A stretch of DNA of 64,000 bases from Anthopleura xanthogrammica (GCA_964019055.1 OZ025220.1:1256334-1320333), one strand, 5' to 3'; shown: positions 9,686 to 22,422, numbered from the stretch's first letter. Numbers and translations: made by a program. Notes: generated by a model from the sequence alone, not told the origin.

Positions 9686-12600
9686 ATGACTCAAGAGGTA
9701 TTTTTAACCATAAAGAAACCATATTTAATGTCTCTCATACACACTACGATGTCCTTTGACCTTTATTTTCAAACCATGTCGCTTATTTACGTCAAAAACT
9801 GCCTTTGAATATTTCTTTATTCACAGACATTTAAACTGATTTATGTTGTAAACCACTACTATAGTTTATAATTCACAGATTGGGAAAGATTTGCTTCAAG
9901 TTTACGGCATAAAAGCAAGGCTTTTGATAACAGAACATTGCGTCTTAGATATATATACTAGACACTTGTATTGCTGACTATGCGAAACTCATTGACTAAA
10001 AACACAGAAAGCGAAACTCAAATGGGAATATTTTACAAAAGGAGACTTTGGTCTTGTGTGGTTTTTGAAGGAATACTTTATTCAGAGTTTCTGATTTATA
10101 TTTTATGAGAAGTCAGTACAGGAACTCGTTCCCAAATATTTTTGCTAGCTGTTTTGCTTTTTAAATCCAGTAACGAGATACTCGTAAACGTCAAAAACCT
10201 AAATATAGGTTGGGATTTTTTGTTATTTTAGACCGCAAATCGTGAGGAAAAGTGCTCAATTCTGAACCATCTTAATGCTCTGCTTGATTCAGCATTGGAT
10301 CCAAGTAAGTCTCGAGTACTTATGTATTTTAAACACATTCCTAGAAATGTTATAGACAATTAGTTTAACCTGTTTTCTAATGTCTGACCTGTAGATCTTG
10401 CTGGACGTGGAATGTTCTGTCAACCACACACAACTCAAGCACCTCCAGTTAGCTATCACAATAACCCATATTTCAACTCGTACTATCAAGTTACTCCACC
10501 AGATTCACGATCTGCAAGTCCTATGAGCTATGAAGAGAAGATATCTGAGCATCTATTGGTAAGGGATTCTAGTTTTATTTTTATTTTTTAACCTTGCTTG
10601 ATGAGTTTATGGTAGAGTTTCAGAGCTTCCCTTCAATATAGTCTAGACATTCAGATCGCTATAGTTTCGAAGTAGATAAGTCTATCATTCATAAGACTTG
10701 GGTTAGAAAGTGTTTCATAAAAAAAAAAATTAAACTCGCAGATCTCAATGACAAATCGTTAAAAATTATTTATGAATTTTTTTTAAATTATCAAATTCAC
10801 ACGTGATGTAATGGTTGCTATGGTGATCTTGAAGACATCTTATGCTATTTGCACAATTTAAAATCAAGTCCTTGTATTTGTATTAATTTATAAAATAAGT
10901 CATTCACTTAAATAATTTTAACTAAGTTTCCAAATACACCAATCCCAAAATTTAGTTTTGATTGTTCCACCTCCCTTAGTTACTGTTGCTATGCCGGACA
11001 AGTTAAAAAAATTGTTTTTGATACTGCATGCAACTAACCGATTGCTGAAAATAATAAACGTGTTTCTTAGAATAAAAGCATTCCTATGGTACATTAAGAA
11101 AAAAAATTGTAACTTCTAAAAAACCTTCTGAGTTTGAGTTTGTTTGTTGTAAAATTAATTTATATTCCATTTGGAAAACTACCCATTGTTTGGTTGTCAC
11201 TCAAGCAAAGATGGAATTATGTATTCTGTTCATTTCATGGATGGGAAAACCTACATAGCACTCAGCTGATGTAATGTATTCATAAAATCTATCGTATTCT
11301 ATAATTGTCGTTCTATCTATTGTATTAGATGTGATGCATTGTATTTTTATGAATACATTACATCAACTGCTTGCTACATAGGCTCTCCCTTTCATCCCCT
11401 CCACCCCCAATACCCACCCACCCATATCATGGCATATAACTTATTTAATATCTAATATATTTCTAATATATATATCACAGCATAACCTCGCAGCGTCAAG
11501 TGTTATGGGTATGCCTTCACCTCCAGGAAGCATGCCGTCTTCTCCAATGGGATACAACTCATCCCAGTCTCCTTGTGCTGCATTCCCCTTCTCCCCCCTG
11601 ACCCCAGACAGTGACGTCAGCCCCATCAGACCCTCCTACAGTGGAGCGCTGATGTCCAGGGACTCCACTGCCAGACAGCAGTTGTTTCAACCATCTGCCT
11701 CTCAAGTTGAGCAGGATCTAATGGCAGGTAACTTATACTCATGTCGAGTTATTATAATGCTAACTATTATGGGTGATAAGCACTAGTATTATGATGGGAG
11801 GTTAGAAGCATGCAGGAGGCATTGTGGTCTAGCTTGGGTACAAACAATACCATATAAGAAAAGCTCAACACTAATGCTAGTCCACTATCCTGGAGCTAGT
11901 TAATCCTTTTCTCTGGGCTAGTGAAAATTAGGACTCGCTATTCCATAGCATGCCTGTAGCAGGGGGAGAGGCTGGAGGGCCGGACACTCCCAATAATTTC
12001 GGATGTGCTGTATATTGAACACTGAAAATTTTAGGTCTGTTACTAATACATGAGGCATTTTAGAATATAGCATCCCCAATACTTTTGACCTACCCCCTCC
12101 TCCCCCCAATATTTTTGGCCTTGCTACAGCTCTGGCATACTAGCTAGGCTTGTGGGGTTTTTGGGTTACCAGTGTGTACAAAGAAATAACACTTAAGGAA
12201 ATGATCAAAGCGTAGGGAATTAAAGTAAAGGGATCCCCCGGGGGGGGGGGACTCAGGGGGTAAAGTATTGGGTATGCTCGTCGGAAATTTCCTAAAATAC
12301 CCCTAAAAGATACCGGAAGTTTTTTCAAAAGGGCGTGGCTTGGCAAATTTTAACCCCTAAGAGATACCACAAAAATAATACTATTAGAAAAATAAAGGCT
12401 TTTGAAATGTTTTTCCTTGAGTAATATTCCAAGTTTACGCAGGCATACGTATTGCGTTATTATGCGATGGGCTAGTTCCTTTTTCAACACCCTAAAATAT
12501 ACCAGAAAGTGCTGATTTGCTAAACCTCAAATTTAAGACCCTAAAAGATACCAAATCGCTGATTTTTACCCCTAAGAGATACGACGAGCATACCCGATAC

Positions 12601-15050
12601 TTTTTCCCCGGAGTCCCCCCCCCCCCGGGAGGGATCCACTTAAATTAGGAAACAGTCATTATTTACATTGAAGGGGGCGGGTGCAAATAGAGGGGGCAGC
12701 ATTTTTTATGCTACACAAAGAATGGGTCTAAAGGCTCAGACACGTGGTGCAACATTGCGTGCAACCTTGCACATGGTCACTAGTTCGCAAGTGTCCGTGT
12801 CACAGATAAGAACACATTTACTCATTTAATATATATATAATCTAACTTACATATATTTATATGTCTGTCCTCAAGGGAAGTGCCTAGCATGGGACTTAGA
12901 GTCCTGTTCGCACTTTTCCTATTGGGTAGTTTTATTTATCTACTTTTCCTTAATTTATTTTCATGTATTATACTAACAGCTATTGCCCAATAAAGTTGTA
13001 AAATAAAAATGCAACATCACACTAAAATATAAAAAATTGAACTTCAGTTTTATTATTTTCATGTCATTTGGCATTGTATTTATAATCCTTGTAAATAAAG
13101 CAGAAAAATAGAGATTTTCTCTGATTTGGCTGCTGAAATAATACTGTAATCATAATGTTACAAGCAATGTTGCATGGAATGTTGCACCATGTATCTGAGC
13201 CTGTTGTTGCACTGTGTATCTTAAGAGAGATAAAGGGCACCTGAGCCCCCCCCTCTCCCCATCCCTGTAAATAATGACTGGTTCCTTAGACGACAGTAAT
13301 GTTACAAAGTAATACAGAGCCATAAACATACTCGTATACTGATTGGGGTGTTTTATTTTGAATTCCAGTTACAGGAAGAGGCTTGCTTACTGATCCCCGG
13401 TGGGGTAGTAGCAAAATGTCTGGTTTCCTTGGTGATCTGACAGGACAGGATTGGCTTCAGCGCCAGTCACTCTTACAGGCCCCAGGTATATATTTCAATC
13501 CTGTCGATCATATCTCATAAATTCATTGATTTTATGCTACCCCCCCCCCCCCCCCCCTTCATAAGTTGTCCAAATGTGATTTTGAATACAGTCAAACCTA
13601 CACTAACTACCACATGCACCTCCCCACCACAATGGCTACCTCTACCCATGGCCAGGAAATTTTGACCCGGTTATCACTGAGTTCATGCATATACTGTAGC
13701 TGAAAACTCTCCACAACAGCCAGCTAATCTCTACAACGGCCCGGGGGGGGGGGGGGGTACTCCCTATAATTGACTATACGGAGATGCTCCGCCCGAAAGG
13801 GGTACGTTTTTCAGTCTGCAGGTATAGAAAAGGGGTGGGAATTTGTGAATTTTGGCATAAATAGGGGTAGCTTTTCTTCAAAAGTATATGAAAGGGGTAC
13901 CTTTTCAGGCAAAAAAGTATATAAAAAGGGTAACTTTTTGCTGAAATTTGGTATATCAAAGGGTAAGGGGTCGAGAGTCCGGGCGGGGCATCCCTGTATG
14001 AAACAACCTGAAGTACCCCCGGGACAACGGCCGCAAATTTTTGTCCAGACAGCAACCATGCATGACGACTGCCATAGACAGGAGGCAGGAATAAATGTTG
14101 AATCTGGTCTAATGTGATTTACATAATTGAGAAAGAATTCAGTTTCTCAGGGGAAATATACTCTATTGTTGTGCCTCCTGTCATGGCTGTCGTCAGGTTA
14201 TGGTGCAAAGCCTCTATATTTACTGATATTTTTGTTTGTTTGTTTATGTGCAGATTACATGAGACTTAACATGAAGAAATGGTCCGGTCAACTCCCTCGC
14301 AGGAACTACAAGAATACAAGCTACTCATCCAAGGTGTTCCTGGGCGGAGTCCCTTGGGACATAACTGAAGGTAAAGTATTATATCTTCATACTGAAAAGT
14401 ATCATGCCTTTTTAGGTTTCAGCTTATCCTATATTATATATTTAGAAAAAACCTACTAATGGTCTATCACCAATTGAGCCCTGTGATTGGCTGAGCTACT
14501 AGGGGTCTATTAGTGATAGACCTCTAGTAGCGAAAAGCGCCGGTTTTGAAAACCAAAAAATATATATTTAAAGCAAAATCCAAAACTTTTTGCATCCTTT
14601 TATTGGACCTATTAGTAGGTTTTTACTAAAACAATTAGACCTCTCACCCTCATGGGCTATTGACTCGTAGACCATTCGGACTCGAGGACTAATTGTTAAA
14701 TATATATACACCTGATTGCAAAAATGTTGTCACAGGAAAATAAACTTTAAAAAAAATAAAAATAACAAAATAACAAATAGGAATTAATTAAAGATGGCGA
14801 CTTAATTTAACCTGTTAACGTTTTTGATAAAGTCCATGAGACGGAGTTTCACGTAGAGGAGCTTTCTAGTCGAGAACAAGAAACTTCCTGTTTTGTAAAT
14901 GTAGTTTAGAAGACAGTCTTGTATTAACTTGTAACACCTCTTTTGAAACGTTTGCCTCACAACACACGTTTGCCTGACAACCGCCACCCGGTTAGCTCAG
15001 TTGGTAAGAGCGTCGGTCTGTTGTGCGGGAGGTCGTGGTTTGAGTCCCGG

Positions 15051-15106
<56 letters not shown>

Positions 15107-18100
15107 CACATCTACAAATGGTTAGACTTTCAAGTTTTCTCGGATAAGGACTTTAAACTGTAGGCCCTGTCTCCCAACCCTTTCTTAACCTGTAAATGGG
15201 GGACATAAAAGAACCTGTTGAATTATTCGTGTAAGAGTAGGGGATTGTCTCCCGGTTCAACAGCCTATCCCAATTTGGAGGCATAACACTAATTACTAAC
15301 ATTTCACTCATGATTGTAAGCTGCACTGGTCAAAATTGTGAAGCGCATTGAGACGATGTGAAATGCGCTATATAAGAACCCCATTATTATTTATTTATAA
15401 TAGGAATCAACACCAGTTCCAGAAATAGGTTTCAGTATGTAACATTGCCTTTGTAATGGAAGAAAATATCATTAATGGCTATGAGTAAATCAATTAAATA
15501 AGATGAAAACAACTGTTTTTGTGTTTGTCTTGAATCTTATGAAAAATCTATTAAATTTGCCATTTTTAATTAATTCCTATTTGTTATTTTGTTATTTTAT
15601 ATTTTTATGAAGTTTATTTTTCTATGACAACATTTTTGCAATCAGGTGTATATATATATATATATATTCTTAATAAGTTTCAATTCCAAAGGGAGGGTTC
15701 ACTAGCCACTCAATTAATGTCCCCCCTGAACCCACCCTGAATGTACCTGGTGTTATATATATATAAGCTTCATATCTAAGGTTGATGTTGCATCCATGTT
15801 TCAGCTTCACTGCTGCTGTCATTCAAGCCGTTTGGTAACGTGAAGATTGAGTGGCCTGGTAAGGCAGATGGACGGCACTTACACCACCCACCTAAAGGTC
15901 AGACATGTATAATCATATGATCCCGGGGGGTTGCCTCCAGGGGTAAAGTATCGGGTATGCTCGTCGGAAATTTCCAAAAATACCCCTAAAAGATACCGGA
16001 AGTTTTTTCAAAAGGGCGTGGCTTGGCAAATTTTATCACCTAAGAGATACCACAAAAATAATACTATTAAAAAATAAAGACTTTTGAAATGTTTTTCCTT
16101 GAGTAATAATCTGAGTTTACGCAGGCATACATATTGCGTTATTATGCGATGGGCTAGTTCCTTTTTCAACACCCTAAAAGATACCAGAAAGTGCTGATTT
16201 GATAAACCTCAAATTTAAGACCCTAAAAGATACCAAATCGCTGTTTTACGCTGAGATCGCTGAGATATGACGAGCATACCCGATACTTTACCCCCGGAGT
16301 CCCCCCCCCCCCCGGGCTATGGTCCCTTGATATATTAACGTATCTTATGTTTCTATAGGTTATGTGTATCTAATCTTTGACTCAGAGAAGTCCGTCAAGG
16401 CGTTGTTAGCCTCATGTACTCATGATTTTACTAACGGAGGTGATTGGTACTTTAAGATATCCAGCAGACGAATGAGATGTAAAGAGGTTTGTAGTGGATT
16501 AATACTCCAGTTTCACATTCGATGTAAACCGCTGTTTTTGAAGACCAAAGACTCATTTGCACAGGCTTAGCCTCGTTTATAAGTCATCTATTCAACGACA
16601 TCATTAAAAGTCCCTGGGATTTCAAAACATTGGTATTGTTCAACTTGCACATTCCGTGTATGAAAACATTTGACTTTCAGAACTGCGTCCAACCCGCGCC
16701 GTTTCCGTTCCATGTGTCGTAAACATGCGCATTTCTCGACCAATCAGAGCGTGCGTACTATATAATAATTGTTGAAGATGGATACTTTGTTTGTTGATAT
16801 TTCAGCGTATTTTGTGTTTCTAGGTACAAGTGATACCCTGGGTGTTATCTGACACCAATTATGTACGTGGTCCACATCAGCGTCTGGATACCAGTTGGAC
16901 TGTGTTTGTTGGGGGTCTTCATGGCATGCTTAACGCTGGTAAAAAAATTTACTTTGTGCTTCTTTAGGGAGAATCGGAAATCCGCGTGCTGTAGGATCCC
17001 GGTGGTGCAATCCCATATAACTGAGGGCAGGGATAAACGTCGTATATTTTAGGGGTTGAATTCTAAGTCACTCCCTCTCTTAAGGTGACTGACTACTTTA
17101 GCAAGGAATAATTACAAAATGTTCTTAGAAAGATATTTTACACAGAATTTAACGCTAATTCCAAAAATGAAAAGAAAGATCGGGTGTCCCGAGCTCGTTT
17201 TCGAGATAATGAGTTTTGAATATGACCATCTTGACAAGTTTTCGTAAGAAAAATAGCGGAAATCAAGCTTTGCACACAAAAAATCATAACTCAAAAATTA
17301 AAAAAGCTCTGGAAGCAATTTTCTCAGGAAATCTACTTTAAACATTATTTTCGAAGACTAACTAAGAACATTTGAAGAAAGTTTTAAAAATAAGGTAAAT
17401 ATTCAACATCTTGTTAACTCAATCAACCGAAAATCGTACTCAAACGACAACAACAAAAACACATAAAACGCTTTTTTTATAAGTTCTAATGATTACGTTT
17501 TTTTCAAACTTTCTAGAAAAATTGATATTTACCTGTTGTTTTAGGAAATTCAAAGAAAAATATAGAGTCCCGTGCAAAATTTGGGGTTTTTGCCCTGTTG
17601 AAGTTCAAAACGTGTATAGTTCCTCAATAAAATATTGAAGGTTGTTATGCAGTTTGGCGCGGATTTTGTGCGCGCGCACATCGTGGGCTCAAATTGAACG
17701 TTCAAAAGTAGTCAGTTACCTTAAGGTTTTCTAGCACGTGCGATATTTTTTAGAAGTTGCAGAGCTTATGCTTTCCTTGCTAGTTTAAAGTATATATATT
17801 CATCTTTTTTTCTGCTCTTTCTAGAGGGACTGGCTTACATCATGAACGAGCTGTTTGGTGGAGTGGTGTATGCTGGGATAGACACTGATAAACACAGGTA
17901 TCCCATAGGTAAGTGTTGTTATTCTTATCAATATTCCCCGTATATGCATTCCAAGACCAAAGGGCATTGTGGATCTCATTAATTTGAAATAAAAAGTAAA
18001 TATACAGCGATTTGTTCTCTATATGTAGCTAGTATATCATTTCGGATGGAATGCACTACAAATAAAATAAATTATTATTATTTATAATTATTTTACTTTA

Positions 18101-19525
18101 GACAATATTACATGACCCAAAATGCATTTCGGTCTTGGTATGCAGTATTCAGTATTCAGTATTCAGTATTCAGTATTCAGTATTCAGTATTCAGTATTCA
18201 GTATTCAGTATTCAGTATTCAGTATTCAGTATTCAGTATTCAGTATTCAGTATTCAGTATTCAGTATGCAGTATTCAGTATGCAGTATTCAGTATTCAGT
18301 ATTCAGTATTCAGTATGCAGTATGCAGTATGCAGTATTCAGTATGCAGTATGCAGTATTCAGTATTCAGTATGCAGTATTCAGTATGCAGTATTCAGTAT
18401 TCAATGCTTTTTTTAAATAGCTACCTGTGTATGTTTTTTTCTTGTATATTTAACAATTAGTCCTCGAGTCCGAATGGTCTACGATTCAATAACCCATGAG
18501 ACCGAAGGCCGAATGGGCTATTGACTCGTAGGCCATGAGGGCGAGAGGTCTAATTGTTTTAGTAAAAACCTACTAATCGGTCCAATAAAAGGATGCAAAC
18601 AATTTTGGATTTTGCTTTAAATATATATTTTTTAGTTTTCAAAACCGGCGCTTTTCGCTACTAGAGGTCTATCACTAATAAACCCCTAGTAGCTCAGCCA
18701 ATCACAGGGCTCGATTGGTGATAGACCATTAGTAGGTTTTTTCTAATTGATGTTATTCAATGCAGACATTATTTACATGTGAATATGATCAAAATCAACT
18801 TTTAACATAGTGCACATAACCTTTTTTCAATGCCTCCAATACTGATTGCACAATTGATTAAAGTAAATAGTTAAATGGTAAAATATTTCTTGATCTGAGT
18901 TATGCGCCTAACTGTTGTGTATTTTTGTGTATTCTCTGTTTGATTTCCGTTCCAGGATCTGGTCGTGTGACGTTTGATAATCACAAGAGCTTCATGCAGG
19001 CCGTCCGGGCTGGCTTCATCGAGATAGAGACACCTAAGTTCACAAAAAAGGTATGGTATAAAGTTCTTTTGATCCATGCAGTTCCTTGCACTTGCAATTG
19101 TAAAACGAGCCTTATATTAGATCAAATTTCCCATTTACTCGTTTGTCTACATTCCAGGTTTGACTTGCGTATAGACCCCTTCCATGTGACGTCAAGGCAG
19201 CTCAAATTGAAGGACAAAACAAAAGAATTCCACTCTCCTGAAAATTAAAAACTATTGTTTTGTCCTCCAAATTGAGCTGCATTCTGACGTGCTGTAAGGG
19301 GTGTTATTCTTATATCATCTTCTTCCTAAGGTGCAAGTGGACCCTTACCTGGAAGACTCTCTGTGCGAGACATGTCATGCTACCCAAGGCCCATTCTTCT
19401 GCCGTGAGGAATCATGCTTCAAGTACTACTGCCATTCCTGTTGGATGTGGCATCATTCAATCGAGGGTTACCGTGACCACCGACCACTGACCCGTACCAG
19501 CAAGTCCGCAGGCTCACCCCTGTAG
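9686..19525 (+). CDS. CPEB1: CPEB1-like cytoplasmic polyadenylation element-binding protein
   Basis: This protein family binds U-rich CPEs in mRNA 3' UTRs and controls polyadenylation and translation. The coding exons I place are 9686-9697, 10232-10304, 10395-10558, 11481-11727, 13369-13485, 14254-14370, 15805-15897, 16359-16486, 16824-16938, 17825-17908, 18956-19050 and 19331-19525. They sum to 1440 nt (479 residues plus stop) with consistent phases. Residues ~1-200 are Ser/Pro/Gln-rich, with a short helix ([14 protein letters not shown]) resembling the CPEB1 N-terminus. RRM1 (~232-317) has [12 protein letters not shown] and GYVYLIF, and RRM2 (~343-415) has TVFVGGL and GSGRVTF. The ZZ zinc domain (~416-479) has [21 protein letters not shown] and paired His. 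The N-terminus is shorter than in vertebrate CPEB1, and the 12-nt first coding exon is the least certain part. The two last exons are duplicated at 59480-60968. Confidence 0.92.
12225..12640. mobile_element. MITE family B with C/G-run ends
   Basis: A ~410-bp element bounded by inverted ends CCCCCGGGGGGG / CCCCCCGGGAGGG, with subterminal GGTATGCTCGTCGGAAATTT and its inverse (GACGAGCATACCCGATACTT). It is almost identical to 15925-16316, and end fragments occur at 21235-21290 and 62765-62820. It lies in a CPEB1-like intron. Confidence 0.8.
13535..13560. repeat. C homopolymer run
   Basis: About 17 consecutive C residues just after the exon ending at 13485. Similar C or G runs occur at 61-79, 807-823, 24440-24458 and 26606-26622. 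Confidence 0.8.
13738..14035. mobile_element. MITE with CCCGGGGG ends
   Basis: It starts with GGCCCGGGGGGG then GGTACTCCCTATAATTG and ends with the inverse AAGTACCCCCGGG. The interior is a set of A/T-rich segments separated by AAGGGGTA motifs. It differs inside from family B. The open frames across it are incidental. Confidence 0.6.
14446..14702. mobile_element. MITE family C
   Basis: Begins AAAAAACCTACTAATGGTCT and ends GGACTAATTGTTAAA. The same element lies inverted at 18457-18745, and a shorter relative is at 25620-25775. Internal motifs are GCTGAGCTACTAG and GCGCCGGTTTTGAAAAC. Confidence 0.75.
14700..15658. mobile_element. Non-autonomous TIR element containing a nested SINE
   Basis: Inverted ends of about 85 bp (TATATACACCTGATTGCAAA from 14702, with its complement ending at about 15653) enclose about 950 bp. 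The interior carries a full tRNA-type SINE at 14984-15400. No transposase frame is seen. It lies in the intron between exons 14254-14370 and 15805-15897 of the CPEB1-like gene, right next to a family C MITE. Confidence 0.8.
14984..15400 (+). mobile_element. tRNA-derived SINE
   Basis: The head resembles a tRNA, with a pol III A box (TAGCTCAGTTGG, ~14993-15004) and B box (GGTTTGAGTCCC, ~15037-15048). The ~300-bp body ends with GCGCTATATAAGAACCCC and a TTATTATTTATT tail typical of SINEs. Head fragments of the same family sit after both kinase copies (32765 and 57472). Confidence 0.85.
15925..16318. mobile_element. MITE family B
   Basis: A second nearly identical copy of the 12225-12640 element, including GGTATGCTCGTCGGAAATTT and the CCCCCGGAGTCCCCCC end. 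It starts about 25 bp after the donor at 15898 and ends about 40 bp before the exon at 16359, so it fills almost the whole intron. Confidence 0.82.
17078..17738. mobile_element. TIR element in CPEB1-like intron
   Basis: CTTAAGGTGACTGACTACTT at the left is inverted as AAGTAGTCAGTTACCTTAAG at the right, enclosing about 620 bp of AT-rich sequence without a coding frame. It lies between exons 16824-16938 and 17825-17908. Confidence 0.75.
18140..18404. repeat. Heptanucleotide microsatellite (CAGTATT)n
   Basis: About 37 units of CAGTATT, with interspersed CAGTATG variants in the distal half. Because 7 is not a multiple of 3 and the unit has no stop, all three + frames stay open, giving overlapping spurious QYSVFSI frames. 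Confidence 0.97.
18457..18746. mobile_element. MITE family C, opposite orientation
   Basis: Inverted copy of the element at 14446-14702, running from AACAATTAGTCCTCGAGTCC to ATTAGTAGGTTTTTTCTAAT. An extra partial repeat of the left end sits inside it (GGGCTATTGACTCGTAGGCC). Confidence 0.75.
19169..19304. mobile_element. Foldback MITE, family A
   Basis: Compact palindromic copy (CATGTGACGTCAAGGCAGCT and its inverse GAGCTGCATTCTGACGTGCT) filling most of the CPEB1-like intron before the last exon. Absent from the matching intron of copy 2. Confidence 0.8.
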
Positions 19526-21140
19526 ACTGACTCAAGACAGAACAAAGTCTTTGGCTGAATTTAACGTTCAAGAGATGTTTACAGGTTTAGTTAATGGTAA
19601 CTTATTATGTATGGTAAAATTTAAGGTCTATCCTTACCTTGTTGCTAGGAGACGGTTAGTTCTCTTAACGTTGCCATAGCGACCTGTATGTGATGGTGGT
19701 GTGGTATGAATGTAAATAGTTTGGTTTTCAAACCATGTTTATTGACGTGGTTTTTCTTGAAGAGTTTTGATATATTTTCTCTTTTACGGTTAAAGTAATG
19801 TAATATGTATTTGAAGCTTTGATTTGAGGACCGCTTTGCATGTGATCTACCCATTCCAAGTGCGCTTTTTTTCATTTCTTTGAAATCTTTCTGAATAAGC
19901 CTTTATTATTATCGCTTGTTGACTTATCAGTATAAGCTTCAGTTTTTGCTGAGAAAACTCAACTTTTTAAACTTAATAATATTGACATTACCAGTGCCAT
20001 GGATTAGCGCCGGTAGCAGGCGAGCTAACTGAGCTGGACTTGTGGATTTAAATGAGGTGTAAATAATCTTTGATTGAAATTGCGTGCAGGAACTTTTTTT
20101 AATCCAAATATTCCGACCTATCAATCAGGTAGCTAGTTTTTAAAATATTTATGATCAAAACAGCAACTAAACATCATCGTTAGGTTTCTTCTTTTCGTAA
20201 AATTACTCAAAAATTTCTTTTAATTTCATATTTTCTTTCTAAATTTTCATATCTCATTTTGAAGTTTAGCTCGGGGGGAGGGGAGGGTGGAGTTTCTTGT
20301 ATCCCCCACCCCTCCCCCATAGAATTGTTTTGTTTATTATCATGCACATGTTTTATGAATTTCTTCGTGTGAATAGCTCAGTTTCATTGAGTGGATAGTT
20401 TTATATGTGTGAGCTTAAACAATATTTATCATCTATTTTGTCTCTTTTAAATTTGTAGTCTTGTACGTAATAATTTATAAACTGACTTGGAAAGAAAACG
20501 AAACAAGTGCGCTGTGAAACTATAAGAATATTGGTGAAAACTTCTGAAAATTTCAGCAAAGAAATGAATGACAGAAAGATATTTTTTCATAAATATTTGA
20601 GAATTTTTAAATTTTAAACTAAGGCTTAAAGCGAGAAAAATTGAAGTATAATTTTTATGAGGAAAAATTAAGAAGCCGGATTTGAAGCACTCTGTTTTGT
20701 GACTTTCCAGGTCTTGTGTGAGATAAGCTTTTTTAAATTTGGATAATATTATTAATTATTGATCTCATTTGAGATATATTTACTGTTATTATTATATTGC
20801 TCATATTTTTGATGGAGCTAGCAGCCGAGAGAACGAAATCGTTTGTTTTATATCTTCATTTCACCATCAAATATTGATGGAATTTTTCGATATTAGTGTT
20901 ATTTGTTCACAACATTTCATAAGTTTTGTTCATTTTCGATTCCCCTACTTTATTGTTCATTTTATATCATTTTTGATAATAATTTCACGTTGTAATGAAG
21001 CACTTATAATGTGCTAAATAATTGAGAAAAAAATATAAAAAATAAATAAAAATAATATATGATGAGAAATATTTGTAAGCGTATACAAGGTGCGCAATTT
21101 ACTGCTTTTAACCAAACAACTGAATAAAGTTGATATTTCA
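19526..21140 (+). other. CPEB1-like 3' UTR with poly(A) signal
   Basis: AT-rich sequence follows the stop at 19523-19525. AATAAA at 21123-21128 is the best poly(A) signal. TTTTAT occurs within the 200 nt before it (about 20962), and TTTTAAC ends 10 nt before it (21106-21112), close to CPE-like elements known to recruit CPEB. The region is retained in copy 2 (60969-62560). UTR extent is inferred. Confidence 0.55.
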
Positions 21141-21978
21141 ACGCATTTGTGTTGAACAGTGTCATTTGTGTTGGGAAGCACGGGTGGCGTAGCGTAGCTG
21201 GTTTTTAATGGTTTTTACCCCCATGCATGAGATATGAAGAGGATACATACCCGATACTTTTACCCAGAAGTCCCACCGCCCCCTCGTGCTTATCTCCTAT
21301 CGCCGAGTTTTGCTGCGACAAACATTTTAATATTACAGGTACATATACCCTTGCACTGAGTCAGTGGGCTGGAAAAATATTTGAGATATAATACTCTCGC
21401 TGATTGTCTGGCTATCGTGTTAAATGGTGGGGTAAGACTGCTGTGTTTGTGGGGAGGGTCAATATTTTTTGAGCACCTATTTGCAGAGGGTCATCACCTT
21501 TTTAGCCTATTTTTTGGAAAATCACATTTCTGAGGTTCTCACTTTCAAAATATTTCAGGGGCATATTCCCCCAAAAACCGTTAGGTACCCCCGCTTTCGG
21601 CTACCATTATCCTCCCTCCCCCCACCCCCACCACAATTACTTTCCACAGTCCCTCTACAAGATATGCAACGAAATGTAGAACTTGGGGAAAATCTACTTA
21701 ATTTCGGAAACTTTTTAAGTCAAGAAGGTAAGTACACTTCTGATTTTTATATATCCGAAGCTTTATTTCCAAAATCTTAGCAAAATCTACAAAATCCTGG
21801 CAAAATGTATTTACTACATACATTCTCTTAAAGTGGATAGTCTGGGTTACCTGTGGTTTATGTTAGTTTAGTTCAACTGGGGTTCCTGTGGTGAATAGCA
21901 CAGAATCGAGGGTGTTTTATTTCCTGTTTGTAAATCCTTGTATTGATGGATCTGTAGTGAGTATAGTCTCACTAAAAC
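21141..21978. other. Intergenic, with SINE and MITE remnants and a possible upstream exon
   Basis: A remnant SINE head (GGGTGGCGTAGCG, ~21183) is cut short compared with the full one at 62598. A family B end fragment follows (~21235-21290). A possible exon at about 21650-21727 lies between CTTTCCACAG and GTAAGT, and its open frame contains MQRNVELGENLL. Its phase does not fit the proposed CAP-Gly start exon, so it may be 5' UTR or unrelated. Confidence 0.4.
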
Positions 21979-22422
21979 ATGGCCAACACACACAGGTACA
22001 TATTACTGAAGGACAGGATTGGGGAGCACTTGAAAAGAAAAGGAAATCGATGCCCACTTACTGGAGGTACACTCCTGGAGTGTTCACCAGGGTCAGAGCA
22101 GCCGAAAGATCCTAAAAATATCGCTCTTACAGTCATACCTACATGGAGGAACATCAGACTAGAATGCTCTAAGCTGGATGTTGGTCAGGTAACAGACAGC
22201 GAAGCTGACTTGCTTAATGCTGTCTCGACATATGAAGAAAGATTGCGTATTTATCTAGACAAGAATCGTCTACGTGAAGCAAAATTATTGGATATTGGTA
22301 GTAAAGTTTTTGTGAAGATAACAAAAAAAAATACAGAACTAGAACTTCGAGGAGGTATTCGTTACAAGGGAAGGTTACCTATATGCAGAGGTACTATGTT
22401 TGGCGTAGAACTGCTAGACAAG
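21979..22422 (+). CDS. Exon A: N-terminus and first half of CAP-Gly
   Basis: The ATG at 21979 is in a good context (AAAACATGG) with an in-frame TAA just upstream. The 148 codons end at the donor AAG|GTAAAG (phase 0). The segment LLNAVSTYEERLRIYLDKNR, followed by GGIRYKGRLP and MFGVELLDK, matches the lead-in and first half of a CYLD-type CAP-Gly domain. Only one copy exists in the window; the second kinase copy has no equivalent. If an unseen upstream exon splices in at AG 21995, the start would change. Confidence 0.72.

Larger units (their letters stand above)
18909..21300 (+). repeat. Segmental duplication, copy 1 (CPEB 3' exons and flank)
   Basis: From AACTGTTGTGTATTTTTGTG at about 18909 through the CPEB1-like last exons, the 3' UTR and on to about 21300, this matches 59435 to about 62830. 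Recognisable similarity persists to about 21605 and 63125. By eye the UTR parts differ only at scattered bases and short indels. The intron between the two exons is not conserved: a family A MITE here, other elements in copy 2. Confidence 0.88.

Noticed and set aside
13770..14117. 115-codon frame on + and its antisense counterparts
   Set aside because: Lies within a MITE and is repetitive in composition (KGVYKKG-type), so not a gene.
14984..15062. Functional tRNA gene
   Set aside because: A and B boxes are present, but it continues into a SINE body with a repeat tail and related copies occur elsewhere. It does not look like a free-standing tRNA.
18112..18460. Three overlapping + frames encoding QYSVFSI repeats
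   Set aside because: Direct result of a stop-free 7-bp microsatellite, which cycles through all frames.
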